In this document: positions 45,497 through 58,122 of the stretch, one piece after another
Position numbering within the stretch: the first letter of the stretch is position 1
How the letters are laid out: each line of letters opens with the position of its first letter
DNA from: Nyssa sinensis
Taxonomy: Eukaryota > Streptophyta > Magnoliopsida > Cornales > Nyssaceae
NCBI GenBank assembly: GCA_008638375.1
Contig: CM018031.1
Span: forward strand, 11,188,062 to 11,252,061
DNA length: 64,000 nt
Direction of reading: 5' to 3'
Notes under the pieces: generated by a model
Databases searched by the model: none
Seen by the model: the letters and a program-made list of their open reading frames with translations, nothing else
What the model was told of the DNA's origin: nothing
Position numbers and translations under genes: made by a program

Positions 45497-45522
45497 TGGG
45501 CCATATAATAAAATATGGCCCA
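45497..45522. promoter_or_regulatory. Palindrome with two inverted site II elements
   Basis: Two perfect 10-bp arms (TGGGCCATAT and its complement) around a 6-bp AATAAA spacer, followed by a further GTGGGCTT. TGGGCC/TGGGCT site II elements bind TCP factors and are enriched in promoters of plant genes for mitochondrial and ribosomal proteins. It lies 315 bp upstream of the OEP16-1 ATG and 895 bp upstream of the TIM9 ATG, in their shared spacer. The function is inferred. Confidence 0.5.
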
Positions 45523-46325
45523 GTGGGCTTACTTTTTCGTTTATAGATCGTTGTTTCGAAAAAGAAAAATTTGCCATGTATTGTCTCGTGCGTACATGAA
45601 TAATTGATTGGCCGTGTCATGTCCTGTTTTAACTTAACTTGTGAGCTGTATTAAGCCCAGTCTAAACATAGTTTCTCAAGACTAATCAAAATTCAAAAAT
45701 CACTAAGATTGAAAATTAAAAAAAGAAAATTGAATCAGATTAGACACAGGAAGATAAGGTCTAAGACAAAGACGAGTCATTAAGTCACGATATAATTTAG
45801 ATTTGCAATAATTTTAACTAAGTTATATTATTTTAATATTAAATACGGCACGACACGATTGATATAAAAACTGATTAGACCCATTGATACTAATAAGAGC
45901 CATTTACATGTATGAAAATCTTGAAAGACTGTATTAATTATATATATATAAATATTATATACATATGTATCAATGCATATAAAGGAATTTATAATTACTC
46001 AACAGTAAAAGCACTCTTTTTGGTATTGATTAAATGTTATTTTTTACTTAAATAAATAAAAGTACTTAAAAAAAGAAGGAAGTGTGAATCTAAATGAATT
46101 TAAGATTATGCTATTAAACAAAATTGGTTGACCTATAAAACAAGGGTTAAGCTAAGTTGAATGTGTAGAAACCGAACTGTGAGTTGTCTAATCAAGCACT
46201 TAGGCACAAACAAAGATTGATCTTTGATTAGTTTAATTTAAATCACCCTTGACCGGACCAAACCAAGCACCATTGCCTTTCGTTGACTGGAGGGGAGCAA
46301 ACATAACACGACGCCGTTCCGTCTT

Positions 46326-46362
46326 GGCCCATAGCCCATTCATCGTTCGGTTTAAACCCTAA
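46326..46362 (+). promoter_or_regulatory. Site II elements and telo-box of TIM9
   Basis: GGCCCA at 46326-46331 and AGCCCA at 46333-46338 are site II motifs on the complement. AAACCCTAA at 46354-46362 is a telo-box, 55 nt before the ATG. Site II plus telo-box is the established promoter combination of plant translation and mitochondrial biogenesis genes. Confidence 0.7.
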
Positions 46363-46416
46363 AGAAGAAGATAAAACCCCTTTCTTGGGAGCTAATCCAG
46401 CATCAGAGCTTAAAAG

Positions 46417-48608
46417 ATGGACAAGAGCATGCTAGGTGATCTGTCATCTCTTCCTGAGGACGACAAGCTCAGAATGGCCGCCATGATCGACCAGCTCCAA
46501 ATCCGCGACAGGTCCTTGCTTCCTCTCTTGATAATATTTATGTATGTATAGTTTTGTGTTTATATATGTAGTCATTTGTATATGTTCACACACTTGTATG
46601 TGAACAGCAGTGATGTTGTGGTACCTGATAAGGAGTTCATGAAAGATAGGTTTTATAATGACTGATCGAAGATTTATTTAGTTAGGAATATCTGTGAGCA
46701 GAGTATCTGGATTTAAACTTCACTTGGTTGATCTTCCACTGATTGATTGTTGTGTATTGCCTTCAATACACTTTTGGTATATGATTGTTCTTTTGGTGTA
46801 GGGAATATGCCCTCTCTTTATTAGCATGTTTGTTTGTTTCTATTGTCTTCATCTGCAATGTAGTATCTATAGTTTTTTTTCTCTGTCTTCACTACAATTT
46901 CTAGTAATTGTAGGACTCTGAAATCTGAATTGCAAATACAGATCAACTTATCCTTTATCATGAGGCATTCTGGAAATATTGGGCTTTCTAAATGTCAAAT
47001 TATTTGATTTAATTTTCGTTATGTATACATGACTGAGTCAATAAAACAAAAATGATGGATGTTGATTGCTGATATGTGGGTGTTATGATTGGAAGTTTAG
47101 GGGATTCATAACCAGATGATCCCCTGTTCGAAAGTCTTTCTTTCCTACTCGTTGTATTATTATATATGTAAAACATAGGTAATCAGCACTTCTGATGGCT
47201 ACATACACTGGTAACTTTTACGAGGCTAAGACATTGTCAAGGGTTGTGTCTGTTGATCCCTATCTTGTGGCTTCAGTTCCTATGGGTTGCATGATAATTA
47301 TGTGATTATGCTATGTGAAGCCAAAATGATCCTCAATACCAACAAATTATTCCATATTACTATCATACTATTTAGCTTTTACTATGATTTCAGTATTTAT
47401 GAGTTTTATTGGGACTCAACCGTGAACGGTGGAATCAGAGTGGGGCATGGATGTGACTGCCACATGAAATAACTTCTTATCAATACCAATGCAACATATA
47501 TGTTGCATTTGGGTATTGAGGGAACACCTATGTGCCCAGGAAATTATAAACAACTTACAAAATTATTTCTATGGTTTTCAATTTACATGGCACTTGCAGT
47601 TCTGGAAATTTGAGTGGATGATTTCTTAAAAATTGTGGCTTGTGCTTTATCTTATTACTAGTGTTTGCAAAATTATATTTAGAACTTGTGGGTATTGTTT
47701 TCCCCTACCCCAACTGGCTTGTTCTCTTTTAGAAAAATGAAAGAGTTTGGTTTTTCTAAAATTTCAATTTAGTCTATTAATTATGCGATAAAACATGTCT
47801 AGATCTCACAGGACACATAAAAAAAATGTAGATCCCATAAGTCTGATTGTAGGTCTAAGAATTGCTCTCCTCCTTTATTCGGACTTGGACCGCTGTGTAA
47901 TGATACAACACTAGCAGAGTTATTCTAAAAATTGCCACTATCTGTTCAAATTTTAAGTTAATGATTGTTCCTTAATCTAGTTTTTGGCACCACATAAATT
48001 TGTTGGGGGTGAGGGATTTAGTGTCTTATTATGTGGCTTCACTTCTTATTGATCGTACAGTTGTGTGTAACTTACACAATACTCTTAATGTGAAGCCAGA
48101 AGAAAGTTCTCCTAAATACCAGTGCAGCATTTATGTTGCATTTGGACGTTAAGGGAACAACATTTGCATATTTCTGGAATTTTTGTAAACTGGTATGCAT
48201 GTGAATCTCTCGAAATATTGAAAAAAATAGAAATTTAAATGAGTAATCTTTGAAAGAAGAAAGATTTGAGGCATTCTTATGATTTATGCCTTATTCTGCA
48301 ATGGAGTGCTTTGTTTAATCTTGTTACTTCTATGTTATTGAAATGTACTGTCATGAAAGATTGTGGGAACAATTCATCTAATAGTATTGTTATTTATTTA
48401 TTTTTTTGATTAATTCTGCAGTCTTAGGATGTATAATTCTCTTGTGGAGAGATGTTTCAATGATTGTGTGGACACCTTTCGGCGTAAATCCTTGGACAAA
48501 CAAGAGGAAACCTGTGTGCGGCGATGTGCAGAGAAGTTCTTAAAGCATTCAATGCGCGTTGGCATGAGATTTGCAGAGCTCAATCAAGGGGCTGCTACGC
48601 CAGATTGA
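46417..48608 (+). CDS. TIM9: Mitochondrial import chaperone TIM9, two exons
   Basis: Exons 46417-46511 and 48422-48608 flank a 1.9-kb intron (GACAG/GTCC, CTGCAG/T) and join to 282 nt, giving 93 residues, the usual length of plant TIM9. The twin CX3C signature of small Tim proteins is present as CFNDC (C43, C47) and CVRRC (C63, C67). Flanking helices contain MRVGMRFAEL. TIM9 pairs with TIM10 in a hexameric chaperone of the intermembrane space that escorts hydrophobic carrier proteins to the TIM22 complex. The cysteines form two internal disulfides through the MIA40 pathway. There is no presequence, as expected. The start codon is supported by the conserved length and the telo-box promoter just upstream. 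Confidence 0.96.
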
Positions 48609-50239
48609 ATTTCATAACCAAATGGAGAACATACAATGTTATCGCGGAATCTCTTTTTCTCATCACCTACCCACCCGAACAAACAAAAACAAAATACTAG
48701 CTATCAGGATAGCAACTCTTTTGTTTTTGCGGTCAATTTGTATGTTAGCTGAGACTTGGATTTTTAGCATGAAAATTGAAGGTGTAGTGCTTTATACTAT
48801 TGTATATTTATGCCGAACAGTTTGTGATTAGGAACGATAATAGAGCAGGTTGCGACAGGTCCCTTTCCCAATTCCAACCCTGGACTCCAACCTCAATCCT
48901 GTTTGCATTGCCCGCCCCTAACCCTACCTCATCCCCCATTTCATTATGAATGCATGTTAATGAATCGATTTTATTTTTGGTTAAATTTGGAATTAAATAA
49001 ACTATTAGAGGTATTTGCCAGACTGCCATTTTCCTGCATCATATTTGTCATTATGAGTTCATGTTAAGTATAATTTTTTCTAAATGTTATTACCCATGTC
49101 ATCCTGATATATACACACACAGATACACACATGCACACTCATTAAACAAAGTGACGACCCTGAGTTTAATAAATAAGTTTACACAAGTCCTTATTTCAAA
49201 AGGAAAAAATTCCTAGTCACATGATCTGATGCATTGCTTACCACATTATTTAAGATAAGATTTAAAATTTGGGACAAATTAGAGATGTCTAGTATTATTG
49301 AAATGCCTGACAATCATATTTATTTGTACATACAAAACCATAATGTAATTAGAATTGAATCTGGAAAATAGAGTACACAAATGAAAGCCAAGTCAGCTTA
49401 TTAACATAAGCACACAATACTGAACCCCATATAGTACAACAGGAACTTCTTCCTTCTTTCTCCTGTCCACTTTTCTCTTTTTTTTTCGCCTGGTGGGGAA
49501 GGGGGCAGTTGCACAAGGTAAAATCAAAACATTTCACACACTAGCAAACCATAAAAGCTCAACAATTACCAATTTATCAATAAAAAAGCACACTATCCAC
49601 ATTGCATATAGCATCCAATATCAACAAATGGCATTTCTTGAATAATATTAACCAAGAGCTATATTAAAGTAAACAGGAAATAGCTCATAAGCAATCTAGA
49701 ACAAAACTGCGGCCAAATAATGAACTCTCCTGGTCTAAAATGAGTTGTCACATGTACAATTAATGTGCAAAATGTGAATTCCTGGGATTTGGCACATGAT
49801 TAAATCAACATATTTTTGAATTAAATCAAAACCTTATTTTTTGGGTTCCCAGACTTTAAATTGACAGCTATATGATCATCTTGCAAATGAGAAACAGTTC
49901 GTGTTCAAAGAATTTTACATTCTTCTATTCAATTTTTTGGTCCGAAGGCAGTGATGTGGAGAGGGTGTAGCCCTCTCCCTCATTACACCCATTTCTTGAA
50001 TTAGAGTTTCTACATTTTGTTTCCTTGCTTAAGTCCTAGTTAAAAGGGTCAAGCTTCTCTACTTATGTCTACACTCCATCCAAAATTGAACGTCTTTACA
50101 ACTTTTTTTCCCCTGATAAGTATGGGAATATATATACAAACAAAAAAGCGCCAGAAGAAGCACAACCCAAGTACACGCAAAGCATACAGAAGTCACTACA
50201 CTTCATCAATAAAGTTCAAATCACCCAAAAAAATTCAAC
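48609..50239. other. Intergenic, no gene recognised
   Basis: Contains the TIM9 3' UTR and AT-rich spacer. The plus-strand frame starting at 48571 only overlaps the end of TIM9 in another frame and is not a gene. Confidence 0.6.
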
Positions 50240-51035
50240 AAAATGTTCTATGAATTAGAAGTTACTCGAAAACTCTTCACTTTCCTTGCCAACAAGGAAT
50301 TCAGCAATCCCACCATATTGTATACCTGCCACCAACTCTGCACCTTATCCACAAACCCCTTTTTCCTCGACCACATTCTCAAAATGGAAAAGCCCTCTAC
50401 TACTACGAATTCCCCTACTATTAAGAAAAATCAGTACATGGCATAATATTGGTCTAGGAAGAGATGTCTAAGACACACAAGAAAAGTGTTCCTCTCACTC
50501 CAAGGAAATCAAGAATCTATTAATTATGGACATTAAAGGGACTCTCTAAATTTTTCTCTAGTACACATCACTCCTAAGGGGATTATCAATAAGCTCTGAA
50601 GTCTATATAAAATCCGAAAGGTCCCTCGTAGCATCTAAAATACCCATGCACCCCAATCTCTCTCTCCGGTATCTTATCATGTTAAAGTCTCCACCAACAC
50701 ACCAAGGTTTTAACCACCTATTTCTCACTCCCAATTAATCCTCTCACAACTACATCCTTCTAAAATCCTGAACCGGACTATACACTCCAGAAAAAATCCA
50801 TTCAAAATCATTCTCCACATTAGATAACAAACACAAAACTGTATGTAACCCAATCCTCTCATCCACCTTACAGCCTTACCCCCGAGACAAAAAAGAAACT
50901 CCTTAACAGAACCCCAATCATCAAATCTACTTCTGTTTCTTGAATGCACACATCATTCAATCTCCACTCCTTTATAAGCGACTTAATCACCTTCCGTTTA
51001 TCAGGGCAATTCATTCCCAAGATAGTTCTAGATAT
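50240..51035 (-). mobile_element. Decayed L1-type LINE, endonuclease part of ORF2
   Basis: Minus-strand translation, broken by several stops, gives blocks typical of plant L1 endonuclease. They are NCPDKRKVIKSLIKEW with VCIQET (catalytic Glu region) near 51010-50940, GGDFNMIRY near 50690, SIINRFLIS near 50530, and KGFVDKVQSWWQVYN near 50340. No reverse transcriptase, 3' tail or target duplication is visible, so the piece is truncated on both sides. Confidence 0.8.
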
Positions 51036-53006
51036 GATTTAAAGTTTCATGACGATGAGATCAAAGCACCTCACCTTTTCTTCCCCCTCCCCTTGACTCA
51101 TTTTACATGATGCAATTCAATTCCACAAGACATCCAAACACCCAGCAATTAAGTATAAATATAAATTGTTTTAGCTGTTGTTCAATAGTTGAAGATTGCA
51201 TTTATTGTCTAACAGGTGTAACTCAAAGTTGAATTGGAGGTCCATGATGAGATGCTAATCATTGTAGTTTCACACAAGCCTGGTCAAGAAAAGAAGGGGG
51301 GTGTGTAAGAAGGAGCAAGAAGAACCGAAAAAAAAAATGGTGAACAAAACAAAGTAGAAAGTGGAGAAAAAGCTATGGAACATTGAAGCATAGAAACTCT
51401 GAGGACAAGGAATCAAACCAATTGAGAAAGAATAATCAGGACAAATTTTAAAGTGGGGTTTGGGAATATGTGAGTAGAGAGAGACAGAGAATTAATAGAA
51501 AGAAATCCAGCAGGTAGGATGGAGTCTTACAGTAACAATATACATTGGCGGAAAATAAAATAAAATAAAAAGTAGTTTAGGAACTTCCTACTTCAATATA
51601 AATTAAGTCCTATTTGGTTACACTACTAACTGGGGCACAATTTAGCAGTTTTTTGTGTGTTTCTAGGATTTTTTTTTTTTTGTTTCTTAGCATTTATATA
51701 TAAAGCCCCTGATTAAACGAGATTAATTCATTAGATGAACCTAGCAAAGAAAAAGTTTATTAGATGACATTTCTTAGTAAAAGAACAATTTGATTATGGA
51801 TCTTAATCAGGCTACTCATGGAGTATCGAGCTCTTCTCTTCCTTTTAACTCTTTTATCTCCTCTCTCTCTCTCTCTCTTTCTACTTTTTCAAAATTCCTG
51901 TCAAACATAACCATTCACGGCCTCTTTCATCTCCAAAATCTGAAACCATTACTTGAGAACCATTTTTACAACCCTAGCTCATTTTCCCTCATTCTAACAA
52001 TTAAATACCACCACTTTCCCCTTATAGTTCAGCTGTAGAACTTGATCAGAGCTGTCCTGGGTAACCTAATTACTGGTTTTTTTTTTTTTCAAAGGCTAAT
52101 GCAAAAGGCGGAGTGTATCCTCCCTCAGTATTTTTCATCAATAGTTCGACAGAAATTTCATTATTGGGAAAAGAAAAATGGAACGGGAAAAAACAAACAT
52201 CTAAATCAAACATGACAGATTCAATTCCATTTTAGTTCGGGTTTTTTATTTTCTTTTCTTATTCACATTTTGATGTGAGTGCCAAGTTCTTAGTAATATA
52301 AGTTATTCAGCGTTACATGGATAATTCCAAAACAAGACCAGACCATTCCAAGTCACCATTCATTAATTGAATAACAAAAGCAAGGCACACGCCCATAGAG
52401 TGAACCTCAATATGCCTAAAACACTAGTATAGCACCTAAGCTGATATAAATGCTTACAGGATCACCGTAATATTTCATTTTCCGTTAGACTATGTAGGTG
52501 TGACTTTGAGAACAACATCTTAACTAAGAAATGTATCTCAACAAATTATGTATAATCTGAAGTTAAAATAAAAAATTGAACTGGAATGAATTCTATGAAC
52601 AAAACAAGAAGACGAGGACAAGTGTACAAAACAAGGAGGTTTCAATTATCTCACACAAACATTTTTTTCCCCTTGATAAGTGATAATCTCAACAAACAAA
52701 TCTAAATTTTTCAAAGAATCTTGACATAACAATTACTAAGAAACTTAAAATAAGTCATGAGCATACATGCACATGAACTGGAAAGGTTTCAACTAAGAGT
52801 GTGAGGCAAGAAACCAAATGATGACCACATAGAAAAATGCAAAAATAACAAAGTCAACAAGCAATACCTCCAAGTTCTTAAACAATAAACCCAATTACCA
52901 AATCATATCTTGTTCAAGCAGAGTATCAGGACCAAAGTACAAAAGCATGTTGTTTCATATTACAAAATCCAGAAGAACATATGAAGAATCACCATTCATT
53001 AAAGAA
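51036..53006. other. Intergenic, downstream of CXIP4
   Basis: No gene recognised. Poly-T tracts near 51669 and 52078 and a CT-rich run near 51860-51880. The CXIP4 3' UTR should lie within about 300 bp below 53006. Confidence 0.55.
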
Positions 53007-53969
53007 CTAATCCTCTTCTTCATGGTGGTGTTTCCTGCTTTTCTTCTCAGAACGCTTTTTGTCCCTGCCAACACGCGAATCATCTGAGCCGCTGACATCG
53101 GAATCAGATGGTGAAGCTGCTCTCCTGCTCTTCCGCTTATGGCGTCTGGTGGAATCCTCAGATGCATGAGAATCATCAGAGTGCCGATGACTTCTCCTCC
53201 TCCTTTTATCCATCCTACTTTTCCTCTTCCGACGCTCATCATCCTCATCTGATGACTCATCCCTCCTCCTCCTCTTCTCCTTCCTTCTTTTCCTACCACT
53301 CTCATCATCCTCATCCGATTCACTATTTGCCCTCCTCCTGCTTCTCCTCTTCTTCGACCTACCCCTTTTCTTCCTATCCCCAGAATCCGACCCATCTTCA
53401 TCAGAATCCTCTTTCTTCTTTCTTAATGACTTTACTTTGCTACTCGCCTTCTTTCCATATTTCTTAGCAATAACCCTCTCAATCTCGGAGTTATAATCAG
53501 AATCTGAACTCTCACTCTCCTCCTCCTCGTCATCTTCCGAGCTCTCACCCGCAGTCTTACCATTCACCTTAGCCCCATGCCCTTTCAATTTATCCAACCC
53601 AGACAAAACCGCAGCCTGAATCGCATCAGGGTCTTTATCCTTATCATCCTTAACACTCAAAAAATTTCTACATTGGAACGTGAGGTGCCCAACACGCCCG
53701 CACTTCTTGCAGGCCCCACGAGCCTCATCCGCATTGGAACCGGTTATACGTGCAAGCGCGAGCAATCCCTGGAAGCTGGCATAAGCATTCTCTGCCTCAG
53801 GCCCCGAATTGGAAGACTTCTGCTCTGATGAATTCTTTTGATCGTCCTTATTGGGGGCGTAAGGATCATAACCGATGGCACTCTGCCATATACCGTGGGT
53901 TTGAAGGGCGGCACTACTGTGCACCCGATTGTTTGCGGGCATCCGAACCCTACCTGCTGTCGCCGGCAT
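53007..53969 (-). CDS. CXIP4: CAX-interacting protein 4-like zinc-knuckle protein
   Basis: A single uninterrupted coding exon of 320 residues. I choose the ATG at 53969 (MPATAGRVRM), because the 49 codons upstream translate a leader containing a good 3' splice site (ACCATCAG) 22 nt before it. One CCHC zinc knuckle at residues 87-100 (CKKCGRVGHLTFQC; C87, C90, H95, C100) is followed by RNFL. The C-terminal half is a long disordered region of acidic SSDEDD runs alternating with RS/KR-rich segments. The knuckle plus 'RNFL' is shared with Arabidopsis CXIP4 and animal SREK1IP1. CXIP4 was found as an activator of the vacuolar Ca2+/H+ antiporter CAX1, while the domain make-up points to a nuclear RNA or splicing role. 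An untranslated first exon probably ends near 54290 (TACTG/GTAAGG on the minus strand). Confidence 0.9.
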   Translation of the reverse strand: MPATAGRVRMPANNRVHSSAALQTHGIWQSAIGYDPYAPNKDDQKNSSEQKSSNSGPEAENAYASFQGLLALARITGSNADEARGACKKCGRVGHLTFQCRNFLSVKDDKDKDPDAIQAAVLSGLDKLKGHGAKVNGKTAGESSEDDEEEESESSDSDYNSEIERVIAKKYGKKASSKVKSLRKKKEDSDEDGSDSGDRKKRGRSKKRRSRRRANSESDEDDESGRKRRKEKRRRRDESSDEDDERRKRKSRMDKRRRRSHRHSDDSHASEDSTRRHKRKSRRAASPSDSDVSGSDDSRVGRDKKRSEKKSRKHHHEEED

Positions 53970-54019
53970 CTTGAAAATTGAAGAACGAACTCTGATGGTA
54001 GAGACAGAAAGAAAACTAA

Positions 54020-54112
54020 TTAGGGTTTCGAGTTTGCTACAGAAAGAACCAACAATATATAGAGCAAATAATTCAAATTTTAATTTCAAATTGGGAACGA
54101 GAATTAGGGTTT
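54020..54112 (-). promoter_or_regulatory. Two telo-box motifs upstream of CXIP4
   Basis: AAACCCTAA on the minus strand at 54020-54028 and 54104-54112, within the proposed 5' UTR intron. Telo-boxes near the start are common in plant genes of RNA metabolism. Their action from an intron is inferred. Confidence 0.45.
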
Positions 54113-54290
54113 TCAATTATTAAGATGAAGCAAAGAGGGTCTGGAGTTTCGGATTTTAGATTCTAGGATATACTAATGATTTACAATAATTCAAATTGGT
54201 TTGGGACCAATCAAATACAATCAACAAGGGGAAAAAATCAACTGAGAATATGATATCACAAAGAAATTATTAAACAATCGATGCCTTACC

Positions 54291-56593
54291 AGTAACCAGA
54301 GTTGCGATTTCGATAACCGAATTCGAATCGGCCGACAGTTTGAGCTGAAACGTCTGGAAGACAATGCGAAGAGAGAGAAATTGGAGGCTGGATCTCGACC
54401 AGAATTTAAGGCAAATCGAAATATCAATACGGCACCGTATGTCATTTTAGTTGACCTCCGCCAATCTTTATTTATTTTTTTTTTCAAATATTTATTTACA
54501 AATATAATTTACAAACAGATTTAAAATTATTAAAAAATTAATCATACTATTAACAAGCCCAAGTCCAACCTATGATTAAAAAATTAACATAATAATATAC
54601 AGTTTTACTTAAAAAAATTTCGATTATATAACTTTTCTTATAAAAATAAAATAAAATACCACTTAATTATTGAAGATTTAACGATTTCAATTTTAAAATA
54701 TTTATTACTTTACAAATAATGTTTATAATTAAAAAAAATCAACTGTCACGTTGTAAAAAATTAGTTATTTTAATGTCCTTAAAATTTTATGCATTCTTGC
54801 CATGCAATCAAATATCAAGCAAATCAAAAATATAATTCATAACCTATTTATACATATATATATATATATATATATATATGGAGAAGGGGAATGAACTGAC
54901 ATCAACTTGAATAAAATCACTCCCATGTACTCTTATAATTTTATTAATACATATATATTAAAATATAATATTTATTTTTATAAGCTAATAGACGAATAAA
55001 TAGAATTTAAAATGTGACATGTGATAGCTTTCGTCCATTCGTCAAACCATGAGGAAGTTGCAAAGACCGGGGCAAAAAAGGTTTGCAATTACCATTGCAA
55101 CAAAGAATAGATTGGTGTCCCAGTTGAAAAAAAAATTATTCAATAGATTGGTCTTAATGATTGTAATAGTAAGATAATAAGTTATATGTATATGCATATT
55201 ATATTATTACAGATATAATTCTCAATCTGATATTTGAGACTATAATTTTAAGAGATCACTGAATAATTGCTCCCAATAGAAATATGCAATACCGAGCAAT
55301 GACAGATTTAGATAGGAGCTAGTGGAGTTATTGCCCCCATTCCTAAAATTTGATTTGTTATTCTTATTTTTTAAATATAAAAATTAATTATTGAAAAGTC
55401 TCTTAAAATAAATGTGTACAAGATAAGATATAAGACAAAATATTATAATTTCAAAAATTTATGACATTTTAAATTATATGAGCTCAAATCGAAAAGTAAT
55501 GAGGATGACAATATTGTATTTTTTCAATAATAATTTTGTCCTTAAAGATGATTATCACCCTCGCTCTTCTGTTCATTAATGTGAAAGTGATAAAGAGAGA
55601 AGGGTTATTCAGGTATGTCTCTCCTGCTAGTATGTTTGGATTTATACAAATCTTCACAACATCGATTTGAGGCACAATTCCCTTATTACCAGACCTTGGG
55701 GATTCCATTTTCATGTCTAGTCTGTTGCTTGAGCTAGTGCTATAACCGGTGCAGGGGAAGTTGATGGTCGATTGAGATTAGTGCCAATCTCGAAGTTTGA
55801 GTTGTGTTACAAGGTGCCCGTTTGGGTGGGTGTTTTCAAAGCCCAGTACGTGATTCTAATGAGAAAGTTGGCAGGTTGAGCTATTTGGATGTGCATATGG
55901 TTTAAAACGGAATTGAAAATGCAGTTTATAAGCTGATTTCGGTGACACTGGTGAGACCAGTTTTAAGCCCAAACTCAATTTCTTGTTACAAATTTGCCCA
56001 TCTTCTTCACTTTATTTACAACCAAACCAAAGCCACTCTTTTGTCTTTTCTCCTAAGTTCTAATTGGTTTCCGTGCCCATTTCTCTTTTCAGCCTCTTGA
56101 CAGAGCCTATGATATACTTATTATATTGGACTAATCAGTTTTGAATTTCTAAATAGGTTATTATATTGTTATAAGATTCATAAATATTTTTAATTTAAGG
56201 TGTAGGACTTGATTATTTTTATTTTTTAGTTCAGATTCATATATGATGATATGTCATTTGTAATGTTTTTAATAATGATACTAATACCTAAATAGCATAT
56301 TCGTCCAAAATAGAAATCCAAATAATATATCCATTAAAATAGAAAGCTCCTAAATTAATGAAACTCTCATGCGATTCTCTCTTCTTTATTGAAATTCGTA
56401 ATTCTTTATTGTTGATCCAGTAAAGATGAATAAAACTCCTATTTAACTACTTATTCCTCTTCTATCACTCTCTCGTTCCTCCATATCTCTGCACACTACT
56501 TATCTCTCTAAATGTTTCCCTAACTGAATCGTCGCCGCTAACTACATCTACAAACAATTTATTGCAGTCTCTAACAAATCGATGAATGGTTTA

Positions 56594-56647
<54 letters not shown>

Positions 56648-57692
56648 AAACAAAATTCTTGTTGATGATAATTAAGTTTGAAATGACGATGGAAGGGTTA
56701 TTCTATGGTGTGCCGAAGATGACAGCGGTGGTGGTTCTCTGTGATGGTCGGCTATGGGTTGGTGGTGATAAATGGTGATTCTATGGTGACAATGAAGGTA
56801 TTGAGGTTAAACTAGAGGCATACTTTTGATTGCTTTATGAAATTCTATAATGCTCTCATATGTTGTAAAATTTTATAGTCTCTCCATTTCACTTTCTCAT
56901 TGATTCTTTTTCACTTTTTTTTTTTGAGTGGCGAGGCCTCTTTTGTCAGTCTCCTTACAATCTAAGCCTTCTTATTTCAATTATAATTTGTGTTAAAGTA
57001 TATTTATTCATAAAGCAACACAAATGTAAAATTTTACTTTTTCACCGCTTTCTCCCTTTCACTCTTTCACTAATTCTTTTTCACTTTTTTTTAGCAGTGA
57101 GGCATTTGTTGTCAGCCTTCTTGTAATCAAAGTCACTCATTCCAATTATAATTTATGTTAAAGTGTGTTTATTCCAATTATACTTTCACACTCATTTGTT
57201 TTATAAGACTCTTTTTGACATCCAAAATGCAACTCAAAAAAAATAAATAAAATTGATAACAAGCAATAAACTCATAGTGAAATTGAAAATTTTACCATTA
57301 ACTTTATCAATGTAAAATTTTATAGTTTGAGAAGTAATTTTTTTCTTTAAAATTTCATATTACATATATATCTTGTTTTATAGATTTCGATTTTGAGAGT
57401 CCATATATATAAATTTTATTGAAAACGAATTTATATATTTTTCGTTATTGAATTTTAAAATTTCAAAATGCTTTCTTGAAAGTTGGGTAGAAGTCACGCA
57501 CATCCGGCTTAATTATTTTCAGAGAAAAACACTGCGGATATTTTTGTCCAATAAAAGATGATAAATTTGGTTGGTAATTAAGTTTAAACTTAAACTTGTT
57601 AATAATTTTATTACTTTTTATAGACTTAAGACTTAACGGCCCTATTATATATATGATAAGAATATTATATATAATACATTATATATTATCAT

Positions 57693-57726
<34 letters not shown>

Positions 57727-58006
57727 AGAATCTTTATAGTATAATATAATATTCAATAAATTATACTTATACTTTTGAGATTTTTAATAATTATAACGTC
57801 TGCCTTATTTAATTTGACTAATTATACTACCTATTCATGTTAGAGTTTCCCCTTAACACCACTAACTATGTATACAGTTTTGCCTCTTATTTGTTTAATA
57901 TATTTTTTGAATAAATGTTTCCTTTCCTTTTCTTTTCTTCCTCCTTCCTGGTTTTTCACCCCTTCGTCATCCCCAACCCATCGCCTCTTCTGTCCCGCTG
58001 CCTTTA
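54291..58006. other. Long AT-rich region with microsatellites, no gene
   Basis: Contains (TA)n 54853-54879, (TA)n(GA)n 56593-56640 and (CA)n(TA)n 57693-57726. Two diverged copies of a segment of about 155 bp, near 56870-57010 and 57025-57190, share 'ATTCTTTTTCACTTTTTTT' and 'CAATTATAATTT'. A less AT-rich stretch at 55720-56100 has no recognisable coding sequence. Confidence 0.55.
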
Positions 58007-58122
58007 GAATGTCCTGAAGATAAAAATGTCACTCTTGCTGCCTTTAGACTACAAGGGGAAGCGAAACGTTGGTGGAACTTGGTAAAAAGAAATTATGTAA
58101 CCGAAGTTCCATTCTTAGCTTA
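58007..58122 (+). pseudogene. Fragment of a Ty3/Gypsy gag gene
   Basis: Plus-strand translation is open for 38 codons with VTLAAFRLQGEAKRWWN and a following KRNYVTEVPF, the core of the retrotransposon gag domain (LxGxAxxWW). It ends at a stop where the TRIM-like sequence begins. It is on the strand opposite to the neighbouring Copia element, so it is a separate insertion remnant. Confidence 0.8.

Larger units (their letters stand above)
45183..46416. promoter_or_regulatory. Bidirectional spacer between OEP16-1 and TIM9
   Basis: 1,234 bp between the two start codons, with no coding sequence. Site II motifs occur near both sides and a telo-box near TIM9. The centre (45650-46200) is AT-rich without recognisable elements. 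Confidence 0.6.

Noticed and set aside
53108..53467. Ser/His/Pro-rich plus-strand frame
   Set aside because: It is the antisense shadow of the RS-rich tail of CXIP4.
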